Assembly: GCA_020637445.1 (NCBI GenBank)
Contig: JACJVZ010000001.1
Location: 1 to 64,000, forward strand
Length of the DNA: 64,000 nucleotides
Direction of reading: 5' to 3'
Source: Calditrichota bacterium
GTDB taxonomy: Bacteria > Electryoneota > RPQS01
The notes below the pieces were generated by a model. The model saw only the letters and a list, made by a program, of their open reading frames with translations, searched no databases and had not been told where the DNA came from. Made by a program: the position numbers and the translations under genes. Below, piece after piece: positions 53,738 through 62,400 of this stretch (position 1 is its first letter; each line of letters opens with the position of its first letter).

Positions 53738-55105
53738 ATGTTCACAGATCAAACGCTTGCCAAAGTGCTCGAGATTCTTCACGAAAACGGTGGGAGCTTG
53801 CCACGCGAAGAGCTATTTTGCAGTATAGTCGCCGATTTACGCCAGGACGTCACATTAGATCTGTTTGTTCAGAACCTGCTTGAGGCCGCAGGTGCAGATG
53901 AGCAACGGCTTATGGGCATGGATCACTCAACTGACGCTATCATGATTACGTCAGCGGGGCGTGATTATCTAGAAGAATTCTCCCGTGGTCTCGGTATCGA
54001 CGAGGAAACACTTGAATCATCGACGGCATCAGCTCCACCAGCTCCATCGGCACCAGTAGACTCCTCAGCACCATACGATACAATGACGGTAACTGTGGAT
54101 CAGTTCATGTTCACTGTCTTTCAAATAATGAGAAAGATCGAAATGAACGAAATTGATCTACAGCCCGATTTTCAGCGCCATTTGGTGTGGGACGAAATTC
54201 GACAATGCAGACTTATCGAGTCCATTCTGATCAGGATCCCCTTGCCAGCGTTTTATCTGGATGCATTGGATGAATCGCGTTGGGTTGTCGTGGATGGCCT
54301 TCAGCGTCTTCATACGCTTGATCGCTTCTATAATAAAAACGACCTTAAGCTACACGATTTGGAATTTCTGCAGCAATTAAATGGAATGTCTTTTTCCGAC
54401 CTCCCACGGACATATCAACGCCTTATAGAAGATGAAACCCGTCTGAACTTCTACATTATCAAACCCGACACGTCGCCCAATGTTAAGTTCACGGTGTTCC
54501 GTCGAATCAACACAGGCGGAATGATACTGACAGCTCAAGAGATAAGGCATTCACTATTCCAAGGTAAGGCCACAAGACTCCTTCAAGTATTAGCAGACAG
54601 CGATGAGTTCTTGCGGGCAACCGCAAGCTCGATAAATACAAAGCGGATGGATGACCGAGAATGTGTACTTCGATTCTTGGCTTTTTATCGCTCCTCGCCT
54701 GAGAGCTATAATAAGAACGACCTCGACCTTTTCTTGAGTAATCAGATGAGCGAATTGAATGCGCTTTCTGAGTCAGAGATTCACCAATTGGATGCTGTCT
54801 TTCGCGACTCAATGCTTAAGGCTTTTTCTCTTTTTGGTGACAAAGCCTTCCGCAAGTTATTCAGCCTAAATGGACGGAGGTCACCGATCAACAAGAGTCT
54901 GTTTGAAACCTGGAGTGTTTGCCTCGCGCCAGTACCTCAAGAGCAGTTGCTAACCTCGAAAGACCGAATTATTGCTGCTTTTATGCAGCTGATGAACGTC
55001 GATCCCCACTTCGTGAAATCGATATCTGTTGGGACTGGGAATATGTCTAGTGTCAAGATGCGATTCGGGGCGGTAGAAAAGCTTCTTAGGGAGAACTTGT
55101 TGTGA
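53738..55105 (+). CDS. DUF262 (GmrS-like ParB-fold) protein with N-terminal winged helix
   Basis: 455 residues from the chosen ATG; ATGs at 53684 and 53723 are also possible and none has a strong ribosome site. Residues 1-85 look like a winged helix (LAKVLEILHENGGSLPREELF). An Ala/Pro/Ser linker follows, then a DUF262 domain with LQPDFQRHLVWD, LIESILIRIPLPAFYLD and VVDGLQRLHTLDRF (the DGQR-like motif, here DGLQRL). DUF262 proteins use this motif to bind or hydrolyse nucleotides and are common in type IV restriction and other defence systems. The C-terminal HNH nuclease domain of GmrD is absent. Coupled by a 4-bp overlap to the AAA gene. Confidence 0.8.
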   Translation: MFTDQTLAKVLEILHENGGSLPREELFCSIVADLRQDVTLDLFVQNLLEAAGADEQRLMGMDHSTDAIMITSAGRDYLEEFSRGLGIDEETLESSTASAPPAPSAPVDSSAPYDTMTVTVDQFMFTVFQIMRKIEMNEIDLQPDFQRHLVWDEIRQCRLIESILIRIPLPAFYLDALDESRWVVVDGLQRLHTLDRFYNKNDLKLHDLEFLQQLNGMSFSDLPRTYQRLIEDETRLNFYIIKPDTSPNVKFTVFRRINTGGMILTAQEIRHSLFQGKATRLLQVLADSDEFLRATASSINTKRMDDRECVLRFLAFYRSSPESYNKNDLDLFLSNQMSELNALSESEIHQLDAVFRDSMLKAFSLFGDKAFRKLFSLNGRRSPINKSLFETWSVCLAPVPQEQLLTSKDRIIAAFMQLMNVDPHFVKSISVGTGNMSSVKMRFGAVEKLLRENLL

Positions 55106-56178
55106 TAAGAGAATTACGAATCCAAAACTTCAAATGCTTCGAAGACGATACTGTCCACTTTGGGAACATTACCCTGTTGGTTGGGGAGAATGGGACAGGA
55201 AAATCTTCTGTTATTCAGTCGCTGCTTTTGCTGAAACAATCTGACGATTCAGGACAACTCCGAAAGGGTGTCCTCCAACTGAACGGGGTGCTCTCTCATT
55301 TAGGAACGGCTGTGGATGTACTCCGTGGAAAGAGCCAGAGTGATACCGTCGTGTTTGACGTCTCATTCGAAGATGGAAGGAAAGTAGCTTTTCGCTTCAA
55401 ATACCCAAAAGGAAAGCCAGACGATTATTTCCTGCATTCAAAAGAACATCATCTTGCCTTCGATCACTCGTTATTGTATCTAAGTGCTGAGCGTGAAGGA
55501 CCTAGACTAACGTACCCTATGTCGCAACAAGGAGGGGGAACTTACGACGTTGGGATACACGGTGAGTTCAGCATGAGTACGTTGTCGTCTAACGGTCACG
55601 AGCCCACACCTAATAGACATTTGTCGAGGATTGCAGACGGAACGAATCAGGCGCTTCTCTACCAGGCGAATTACTGGCTGCAGAACATAATTGGTGATGT
55701 TGAGTGCGAAGTAGAGAGCATTGTAAAGGCCGATCAAGTGAGGATTGGCATCAGAGCGATGAATGATAGTAGTTTCCGTCGAGCCTCTAACGTGGGCTTC
55801 GGAATAACATATGTACTACCAATCGTTGTCGGTGCTCTGGTTTCCACACAGGGATCGATACTTATAGTGGAGAATCCAGAGGCGCATCTTCATCCTCGCG
55901 GTCAGTCAGTGATCGGTTACTTTTTGGCTCATGTCGCAGCCAGCGGCGTGCAGGTTATCGTTGAATCGCACAGCGATCATGTTCTCAACGGAATGAGAAA
56001 GGCTGTCGTGGATCAAGTGGTCGAGCCAAACAACGTATCGATTCAATTCTTCATCACACCTAAAATGGATAAAGACAAACGCATAATCACGATAAATCTG
56101 GACGAGAAGGGCAGAATCGACAAGTGGCCAGATGGCTTCTTCGACCAAATCACCAATGATCTTGAGCATCTCATATGA
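55102..56178 (+). CDS. AAA/RecF-type ATPase (DUF3696-like) of the DUF262 cassette
   Basis: 358 residues starting at GTG (GTGA overlap). Walker A is LLVGENGTGKSSVIQSLLLL (about 27-46), with a signature-like region in NVGFGITYVLPIVV, Walker B SILIVENPEAHLHPRGQS (about 253-270) and a switch His in ESHSDHVLNGMR. The C-terminus (LDEKGRIDKWPDGFFDQ) resembles DUF3696. Single-subunit SMC/RecF-like ATPases of this kind are typical sensors in defence cassettes. No TOPRIM nuclease domain follows, unlike OLD proteins. The next gene overlaps by 4 bp. Confidence 0.85.
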   Translation: MIRELRIQNFKCFEDDTVHFGNITLLVGENGTGKSSVIQSLLLLKQSDDSGQLRKGVLQLNGVLSHLGTAVDVLRGKSQSDTVVFDVSFEDGRKVAFRFKYPKGKPDDYFLHSKEHHLAFDHSLLYLSAEREGPRLTYPMSQQGGGTYDVGIHGEFSMSTLSSNGHEPTPNRHLSRIADGTNQALLYQANYWLQNIIGDVECEVESIVKADQVRIGIRAMNDSSFRRASNVGFGITYVLPIVVGALVSTQGSILIVENPEAHLHPRGQSVIGYFLAHVAASGVQVIVESHSDHVLNGMRKAVVDQVVEPNNVSIQFFITPKMDKDKRIITINLDEKGRIDKWPDGFFDQITNDLEHLI

Positions 56179-56933
56179 ACCGTGTGGCTGTTTTGAACGA
56201 ACTATCTTGTGTGCAGCAAGCACATAATAGCTGGGACGTAACGGATCTTGTTGTTCAATTGCTGCAAGTTGTGCGGGACCTCCGGCCTGTGTTGATGGAT
56301 TCTAATCCGGTGGCCCACAGCCGAATATGGACTTCGTCACTAGCGGCAGGCACGACACTTTACGATTGGGTTGTCGACAAACGGACAGACAATAAGGACA
56401 TTCGCCTCGAGCTTCTAAGGTTGTTGACTGCGGCACCGGAAATCAAAACAATGTTCGGTCTGCCCAAGCTGAGATGTGAAGTCGACGGCACCGAGGTCTC
56501 AGACTCGGGAGTGGAGGGCGCCACGATTGGAAAGATGGAGAGAAATTGGGAAAGCATGCTGCTCAGTTTCGCGGACGCACCGACTTACAGTACCAGTCCA
56601 ATTAGTGTTCACATTATCAATGGCGAACAAGAAGAGCACCTTGATCTCGACAATTTGACTGCAGCATCTCAGGTGTCAAGCTACCGACGGGTTTATGAAG
56701 CTAGTCCAAAGCATATAGACCACGACAATGAGAATAGTTTTGTGTCGCCGATGGATCTTAACGCTTCAGACGCCCAAGCGGTACTAGACCGTGGGATTAG
56801 GTATGGGCGAAAGATTATTGGAAAACACGACGGACGATACTACATATTCATGTGTCACCTCGGAATGTCGTTTCACGGGTATCGCGCGAAATCGCATGAG
56901 ATCCCTTGGGAAATCCGACGAAAGTTCGATTGA
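56175..56933 (+). CDS. unknown third protein of the DUF262/AAA cassette
   Basis: 252 residues, soluble. I do not recognise a family. The N-terminal half is helical (VVQLLQVVRDLRPVL, LEEL-type leucines), the C-terminal part ends in a conserved-looking block: RGIRYGRKIIGKHDGRYYIFMCHLGMSFHGYRAKSHEIP (two His, several Arg/Tyr). Its 4-bp overlap with the ATPase gene suggests an obligate partner and perhaps the effector of the cassette. A nuclease role would need the RYGRK or HDGRYY residues to be tested; the sequence alone does not prove it. Confidence 0.65.
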   Translation: MNRVAVLNELSCVQQAHNSWDVTDLVVQLLQVVRDLRPVLMDSNPVAHSRIWTSSLAAGTTLYDWVVDKRTDNKDIRLELLRLLTAAPEIKTMFGLPKLRCEVDGTEVSDSGVEGATIGKMERNWESMLLSFADAPTYSTSPISVHIINGEQEEHLDLDNLTAASQVSSYRRVYEASPKHIDHDNENSFVSPMDLNASDAQAVLDRGIRYGRKIIGKHDGRYYIFMCHLGMSFHGYRAKSHEIPWEIRRKFD

Positions 56934-57723
56934 AGAAGGCGTAGCCAGAAATCGCGTGCGGAACGCGTCCTCGATTGTCTACCCACGAGATGGTGGACCC
57001 GAGAAACGCTGAACGGCAAGCATGTAATATGCAGAGAAACAAGAGAACCCTGCGATGAATACGTGACAGGGCTTTCAATTCATCTAAATCAAAAAGCTTT
57101 CCGTCAACGCATTTGGCGCAAAAGGATCAGGAGTACAGTGGTTTGGTTTGGCGATGTGAGTTCATTTGGTCTGACACAGTTTCGAAATCCGCGCAACAAA
57201 CGGACGGTAGAAAAGAACCAAACTATCCAAGCGCCCAGCCTAATCCATGACCCGGGCTAAGCGAGAGCCACTGGACCTCTTTGGGAAACATTTGCAAAAC
57301 CGCGCTTGGCCCCACCCAGAGCGATCTCGCTGTCCAGCTGTTGTTTCCAATTCTTGCTAAATCCATGCGGTCCGAAACAGTGCAATCTCGATTCCACAGA
57401 TGCACTTTGATGTGAATTGTGATAAAACAGAGAGTACAACACGGACCTTTGCCGGGTACTTGCACTTGTCGAAAGATCTTCTTAGATTGATGCCTGCACG
57501 ATAGTTGCGTCATTGAAGACGCAGTTTGACAAGCGCACGTTGCGCACTACTTAAAAAACCGCGCCGCTGGGTACTCACCCGACGGCACCTAGTCAAGACT
57601 TGACGGCTCTTCCTAACTGGAAGCGCTGGCAGGTCTTTTTTTTTGCGCAAATTCTGGGTAAGCGTAGAAAAGCACATAAACAATTTACACGGCGACCCGG
57701 ACGCCGGACATATAGGATCCAAA
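56934..57723. other. 790-bp gene-free stretch with a structured, T-rich end
   Basis: No credible gene; minus-strand frames at 57223-57513 have no support. Near the right end several small inverted repeats are stacked: GCCG...CGGC around GGGT-ACTC-ACCC (about 57565-57590), GTCAAG-AC-TTGAC, and CTTCC (57609-57613) with GGAAG (57619-57623). A run of nine T follows at 57636-57644. It may be a terminator or the 3' end of a small RNA. Confidence 0.4.
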
Positions 57724-58311
57724 ATGTATTTACCAGACACACATCATAACGTGGAGCATGTACGAGGTCGCTGGCTTGCGTCGCTTGAACGATACGCGGA
57801 TGCTCGTAAGCGATATCCGGACTTGTCCGATTCGGAGTTCGAGAGATTGGCTCGAGAATTTCGATCATTGATCACGGTTGGCAAACAGGCCGATCTCTTC
57901 ATCGATGTTCTTTCCTTCGAAGCCTTGTACCAGAATGAACTGGCAAAGAAGGTAGAGGCCGAACCATTGCCGGAATTGACGCTCTTTGCTGGGCAGGCTC
58001 AGGTAAGACTTCTACAAGAAAGCATTCGTCAGACGCGCTCACAGAGGCATAGATTGATGGGCCAAATCGCTTGGTTTGACCACGGATGCGAGATGCATGA
58101 TTTGCACACAGGGACATTGGACACGGTGGACAACTACAACCGGCGTGAAGTGGTTGATCGAGTAAAAGCCAACGACATCAAGGTTGCCGAGTTGGAAGAG
58201 GAGCTGGATTCTCTAGTTGCTCTCTACAGCGTGGAAGGAGCCGCCGAAATCACGTCGGAAGTAATGGAAAAGTACAGTATTACCAAGTCGAAAAAACGGC
58301 GCAAATTCTGA
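57724..58311 (+). CDS. hypothetical protein near the integration module
   Basis: 195 residues from ATG 57724, with GGAT close upstream; the open frame extends to 57643 but would start at the T9 run. No family recognised. It is helical and charged, with a possible coiled coil (VKANDIKVAELEEELDSLVALYS) near the C-terminus and a basic end KSKKRRKF that could bind DNA. It precedes the 514-residue gene, excisionase-like gene and recombinase, all in the same direction, so it may help in replication or excision. Confidence 0.55.
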   Translation: MYLPDTHHNVEHVRGRWLASLERYADARKRYPDLSDSEFERLAREFRSLITVGKQADLFIDVLSFEALYQNELAKKVEAEPLPELTLFAGQAQVRLLQESIRQTRSQRHRLMGQIAWFDHGCEMHDLHTGTLDTVDNYNRREVVDRVKANDIKVAELEEELDSLVALYSVEGAAEITSEVMEKYSITKSKKRRKF

Positions 58312-58406
58312 GGAGGAAGGTATCGGGTGCGTGGCTGTTGAAAGCAAAACGATGGTCATGCACCCGAGCGCCATTCCTATCCAGTATTCAATCAACTTCG
58401 ATTGTT

Positions 58407-59951
58407 ATGTCTTTCTCTATTGACCCAAAAAGATTTCAGAAGTTTTTCAATGTCGTGCCCGACTATGTTGCGCTGTCGCCGGGGATTTTGTTTCGAGTAC
58501 AAGGGGCTGCAGAGTTTGGTGGGCTATTGAGCAATCATGTCACGGGACTTCGTCGTGTCGCGATTTTTCCAATGCAAGTCGACGGGACGACTCCGCTGGC
58601 CGTTATTCGATTCCGTCAATCAGACGACAATTCAAACACCTCGCCATTGAACCAGGCCCTCTCTGTCAACCGTGTCCTGCATAACGGATTGCCGACCTTG
58701 ACCGACGAAGGTCCCGAATCTCGCATTACAGCAAAGTTTAAGGAGTGGCAGATACCGACTTATGTCGAGCTCACGGGAGTATCGGGGCAAGAAGAGGTTA
58801 ATCTCTGGCTATTGTTCAAATCTCCACGCCCAGCCGCCGAGGTATGGCTAACGCTGTCGTCACTTCTGGCGGGATTGGGGCTGAGTTCATTTGCAACGAT
58901 TCACCCGAACCCAACATTGATAGCAAGCATTCCCCACAGGGACGAAGCGATTCTCCTTCCATACTACTCAGGACTTCCCGAGATCTTTTTCGAGCGTTCG
59001 GTCGGGAGCTTGCACACCGAGCGAACATGTTTTCTAGATTTGAGTCACAATACTGCCGTGCCGATTCACGAATTTCCAAGCCTTGCGCAAAGGGTGACGA
59101 ATGCGGCACTAGAGAATCTCGCTGCCGCGGTGAGCCCACACAACGACCAGGCTCGCCGGACCATCCTGTATCGTGACAACGGGAATGGGCATTCTTCCGA
59201 CGACTCATTTGAGGAGGGAATTGCCAGTAAACGGTATTTACCGCCAGCACCAGTCATCGTCAAGGTTGAGCTTCCACGCGGATACGCGGATCGACCGTCC
59301 TTGTACGGCGATGACGAGTCGGGGCAGGGTTCATCAAATGTGAAAAGCGCGAACGAGCACATGTTGTTACCTGCTGAGCTTCGCGTAAAACTTGAGACGT
59401 GGAAGATCTTGACCGTTGGGCATCAGATGGAGGCCGTGAAATCACACTTCAGCAACGATTTTCACGTTCTCCCGCGTGAAATCCAACGCCTCTGGCTCAA
59501 AACCATTGTAAACCAAATTAGCGTAATCGCGGAGCAAGCAAGCACTTGGGCCGCAGAGGGATTGGCGTCCATGGATTTGGGCAAACGTGATATTGTTGAC
59601 ATACTTCTACGGGCAAAGATTCTTGACTTTTCCGATGAGCAAAGGGGACGTCTGTTCGTAACGTGGCTTAGTTCGAACGGCGGAGTCTTTCAACGTGCAG
59701 GCGATGGGGCTGAACTTGAGTGGCGGGGCGACAAGTTCGTGGTCGGAGAAAATCAGAAGTTCCGGTCGCTCTTCTGGGAGTTAACTGGACGGGGCGACTC
59801 GCAACTATCGTTCGATACGGCCATCGACGCAATCCACAACGAGTCGATTGCAATTTCCGAAGCTAATGTTGGAGCTCCGGTACCGAAAGCAGCGAGTAAA
59901 AAGTCCGCGCGAAAATCCGCGAAATCTGACAGCGCAGAAAATCGGGCATAA
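58407..59951 (+). CDS. unknown protein, possibly primase-related, next to the excisionase
   Basis: 514 residues from ATG 58407; the frame is open back to 58338. The first half has a block VNLWLLFKSPRPAAEVWLTLSSLLAGLGL followed by ILLPYYSGLPEIFF. It is reminiscent of the 'hhWhFF..P..A...' and 'lP' strands of archaeo-eukaryotic primase-like domains, but I cannot identify the catalytic residues. The C-terminus is basic (KKSARKSAKS) and may bind DNA. Genes for such proteins often precede xis/int in integrative elements. Treat as unknown. Confidence 0.5.
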   Translation: MSFSIDPKRFQKFFNVVPDYVALSPGILFRVQGAAEFGGLLSNHVTGLRRVAIFPMQVDGTTPLAVIRFRQSDDNSNTSPLNQALSVNRVLHNGLPTLTDEGPESRITAKFKEWQIPTYVELTGVSGQEEVNLWLLFKSPRPAAEVWLTLSSLLAGLGLSSFATIHPNPTLIASIPHRDEAILLPYYSGLPEIFFERSVGSLHTERTCFLDLSHNTAVPIHEFPSLAQRVTNAALENLAAAVSPHNDQARRTILYRDNGNGHSSDDSFEEGIASKRYLPPAPVIVKVELPRGYADRPSLYGDDESGQGSSNVKSANEHMLLPAELRVKLETWKILTVGHQMEAVKSHFSNDFHVLPREIQRLWLKTIVNQISVIAEQASTWAAEGLASMDLGKRDIVDILLRAKILDFSDEQRGRLFVTWLSSNGGVFQRAGDGAELEWRGDKFVVGENQKFRSLFWELTGRGDSQLSFDTAIDAIHNESIAISEANVGAPVPKAASKKSARKSAKSDSAENRA

Positions 59952-59958
59952 GTTAATA

Positions 59959-60252
59959 GTGGCGAACAGCGACCCAAGACTTGACGAGATCCTTCGTGCA
60001 CTCCGTGAAATTCGCACCGAGCACGAACGATTACAGAGTCCATGGTTAACGCCGGAACACGCGGCGTTCTATCTCGGTGTGTCGCGCTCTCGCATCTACC
60101 AGTACATTCACGAAGGAAGTATCCCGTTCCACCGCTTGCCCGAGTCGAATCTAATTCGATTGAACGCGCTCGAACTCGACGCATGGGTGCGGAGCGAATC
60201 GCAACCACCAAAACAAGTCAGCAATGAAGCAATCAGGAGGATTCTAAGATAA
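59959..60252 (+). CDS. excisionase-like helix-turn-helix protein
   Basis: 97 residues from GTG 59959. It contains an HTH of the MerR/excisionase (HTH_17) type: LTPEHAAFYLGVSRSRIYQYIHEGSIPFHRLPESNLIRLNALELDAW. It starts 7 bp after the previous stop and its stop overlaps the recombinase start by one base (TAATG). Such proteins bend att DNA and decide between integration and excision. A longer frame from 59848 would lie inside the previous gene. Confidence 0.8.
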   Translation: MANSDPRLDEILRALREIRTEHERLQSPWLTPEHAAFYLGVSRSRIYQYIHEGSIPFHRLPESNLIRLNALELDAWVRSESQPPKQVSNEAIRRILR

Positions 60253-61277
60253 TGCCCGTCACAGTACGATGGAGGGACAGAAAGAAGGGACGCACGTACT
60301 TTCTGGACATCGTTCACGACGGACGGCGAAAGAAAGTAACAATTGGCGTTGTAAGTAGTCGCGATGCTCGCGACATCGCCGCTCGAACGGAGCGTGAACT
60401 TCTGCTCAACGGTTGGCCTGATGAAAAGCCGGGCAATCTGACGTTTTCAGAGTTCATGACGCAGTACTTCGACTACTGCGTCGCAACAAAGTCTGGCAGC
60501 ACGGTGAAAACGGACCGATACGCGCTCCATACCTTCGCGAGGTACATCGGCAACGTACCGTTGTCCGACATCACGACCGACAAGATCGAAGAGTTCCGGC
60601 TGCATTTGCTGCGAAAAGTGAAGCCGAATTCCGTGAACGTTGTGCTTCGTCATTTGAAATCAGCGATGTCCTGGGCTGCCCAACGAGAATTAGTCGCTTC
60701 AAGTCCTGCAGCAAAGGTAAAATTGAACCGTGTACCCCGGAACACGCATATGCGATTCCTCGACGACGCAGAGATCCAACGCCTGCGCGATGCAATCGGA
60801 GAGAATCTGCATCTGCGTCGTGTCGTTGACTTCGCGCTTTGGACGGGTCTGCGCCGCAATGAGATAGTGAACTTGCAATGGTTGGATATCGACTTGAATC
60901 GCAAAACGCTCGTCGTTCAAAACAAGGCAGGCTTCCGCACGAAGTCGGGCAAATCTCGTAGTGTTCCGCTGAATAGCAACCTTGAGGCGATGCTAACGGA
61001 CATGAAGACCACCAGCCATCGACAAGAGGATCGGGTTTTTCCAGCCAACTACTGGACATTGGGCCAGCATTTTCGTAACGTTGCCCACACTGCCGGATTG
61101 ACCGGAATTAGCCTGCACACACTCAGGCACACGTTTGCGTCGCACTTGATCATGGCGGGAGCTGACGTTCGATCTGTCCAAGAACTACTAGGGCACCATG
61201 ACCTTTCGGTCACGCAAATCTATGCTCACCTTTCAAGAGACCATTTGGCAAACACAGTCGAGAAGCTAAAATACTAA
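60252..61277 (+). CDS. tyrosine recombinase (integrase) of the element
   Basis: 341 residues. An N-terminal core-binding domain (FSEFMTQYFDYCVATKSGSTVKTDRY) is followed by the catalytic domain with Arg in TGLRRNE (about 199), HTLRHTFAS (about 290), LGHHD and the nucleophile Tyr in TQIYAHLSR (about 324). All catalytic residues are present, so it should be active. It lies 157 bp before the right att repeat and likely integrates the element into the 3' half of tRNA-Lys. A strong terminator overlaps its stop. Confidence 0.95.
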   Translation: MPVTVRWRDRKKGRTYFLDIVHDGRRKKVTIGVVSSRDARDIAARTERELLLNGWPDEKPGNLTFSEFMTQYFDYCVATKSGSTVKTDRYALHTFARYIGNVPLSDITTDKIEEFRLHLLRKVKPNSVNVVLRHLKSAMSWAAQRELVASSPAAKVKLNRVPRNTHMRFLDDAEIQRLRDAIGENLHLRRVVDFALWTGLRRNEIVNLQWLDIDLNRKTLVVQNKAGFRTKSGKSRSVPLNSNLEAMLTDMKTTSHRQEDRVFPANYWTLGQHFRNVAHTAGLTGISLHTLRHTFASHLIMAGADVRSVQELLGHHDLSVTQIYAHLSRDHLANTVEKLKY

Positions 61278-61309
61278 ACAGGAGGCCGATCAAGCCTCCT
61301 GTTTCTTTT
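61276..61309 (+). terminator. intrinsic terminator behind the recombinase
   Basis: AAACAGGAGGC (61276-61286) pairs with GCCTCCTGTTT (61294-61304), followed by CTTTTG. Its 3' arm matches positions 7-17 at the left edge of the window. Confidence 0.9.
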
Positions 61310-61434
61310 GCGGCAACTAGCGAAAGGTCAATTGCGAGCGCAGCTATTCTTGGGGACAGTTTTGGGGACAGATTAGTTGATACTGGTTGTTAAAATCTGG
61401 ACTTACGAATGAACACTTGCGCAAATCCGAAAAA

Positions 61435-61526
<92 letters not shown>

Positions 61527-61674
61527 GTCGGGGTTTGTTTTTATAGTCACTTACAAGAGAAAAAAGACAGTTTCAGGACAATCCAATATGGCAAGAAGAT
61601 ACAATCCTAAAAGCCCGGGCAATGCAACCGTGCTGGAATCCACTTGAATTGTGGAATCAAGAGAACCAGTTGGC

Positions 61675-62373
61675 CTAACTCCCCCTAAGAGCGCGAGGGA
61701 AGAGGATGTTGTTTTCTTTGTGAATGTGCCAATGGAGGTCGCGTTCAAGCTCTTCAAGACCAGCAAACAATCCGCGAAATGTATTGCACGCATCTGCCGG
61801 CGGAGTGTAGTCGTTGGTCAATTCTCTGAGTTTCAACAGCGCTTGGCCGGCCGATTCGTGCTCTTGCTCCATGACGCTGATCGGTCCGAAGAGTTGTGCG
61901 GCAGCTTCGGCAGGCAAGGAGCCTTGCTCGATTCTCTTGACTGCCGGGAAAAGGATGTTCTCCTCCTTGTACATGTGAGAATCCAATTCTGCAAACAAAC
62001 CAGAAAAGGTTTGAAGCACGTCGAGCATTTCGGGATGGCGCTCGCCGTGAACGCGGTACACTTTTTCTGCCATTTCACCAAGATGCGGAAGAGCATTCTT
62101 TAGATAATCATGGTGCTGTGCAAGAATGTTGTCGACAAGTGCCGACAATTTCGCTTTCGACCAATCGGGTTCGGAATGGGTGTCTTCCCGGTTGTCTTGG
62201 TCGGCTAATTCCGCTGTGATGGTTTGAGGGTCAATGTTCTTTTCTGCACATACCACATTGAGAGGCCGTCCGCCTCCACAACAGAAATCAATTTGATGTT
62301 TTTGAAAGATTCGAGCTCTACCCGGTTTGTCAACGACGAGTTGCCCGACAGGAGTTTCAAGCAAATTTTCCAT
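61675..62373 (-). CDS. scdA: second copy of the iron-sulfur cluster repair protein
   Basis: 232 residues, the same length and motifs (CCGGG near 31-35, HHDYL, KEENILFP, HIHKENNILFP) as the gene at 385-1083. About ten residues differ by eye, with many more synonymous changes. It stands 148 bp right of the right att repeat, just as the first copy stands 145 bp right of the left one, so it is the end gene of the next element. Start ATG has AGGTGG upstream. Confidence 0.9.
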   Translation of the reverse strand: MENLLETPVGQLVVDKPGRARIFQKHQIDFCCGGGRPLNVVCAEKNIDPQTITAELADQDNREDTHSEPDWSKAKLSALVDNILAQHHDYLKNALPHLGEMAEKVYRVHGERHPEMLDVLQTFSGLFAELDSHMYKEENILFPAVKRIEQGSLPAEAAAQLFGPISVMEQEHESAGQALLKLRELTNDYTPPADACNTFRGLFAGLEELERDLHWHIHKENNILFPRALRGS

Positions 62374-62400
62374 CTTAGTTCCACCTATTTTGTTTTGGTC

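Noticed and set aside
53738..56178. GmrSD type IV restriction enzyme
   Set aside because: The DUF262 protein lacks the GmrD HNH region, and the partner is an AAA ATPase.
240..61434. Integrative conjugative element (ICE)
   Set aside because: No relaxase, coupling protein or type IV secretion genes are seen in the att-bounded segment; at most it is mobilised by another element.
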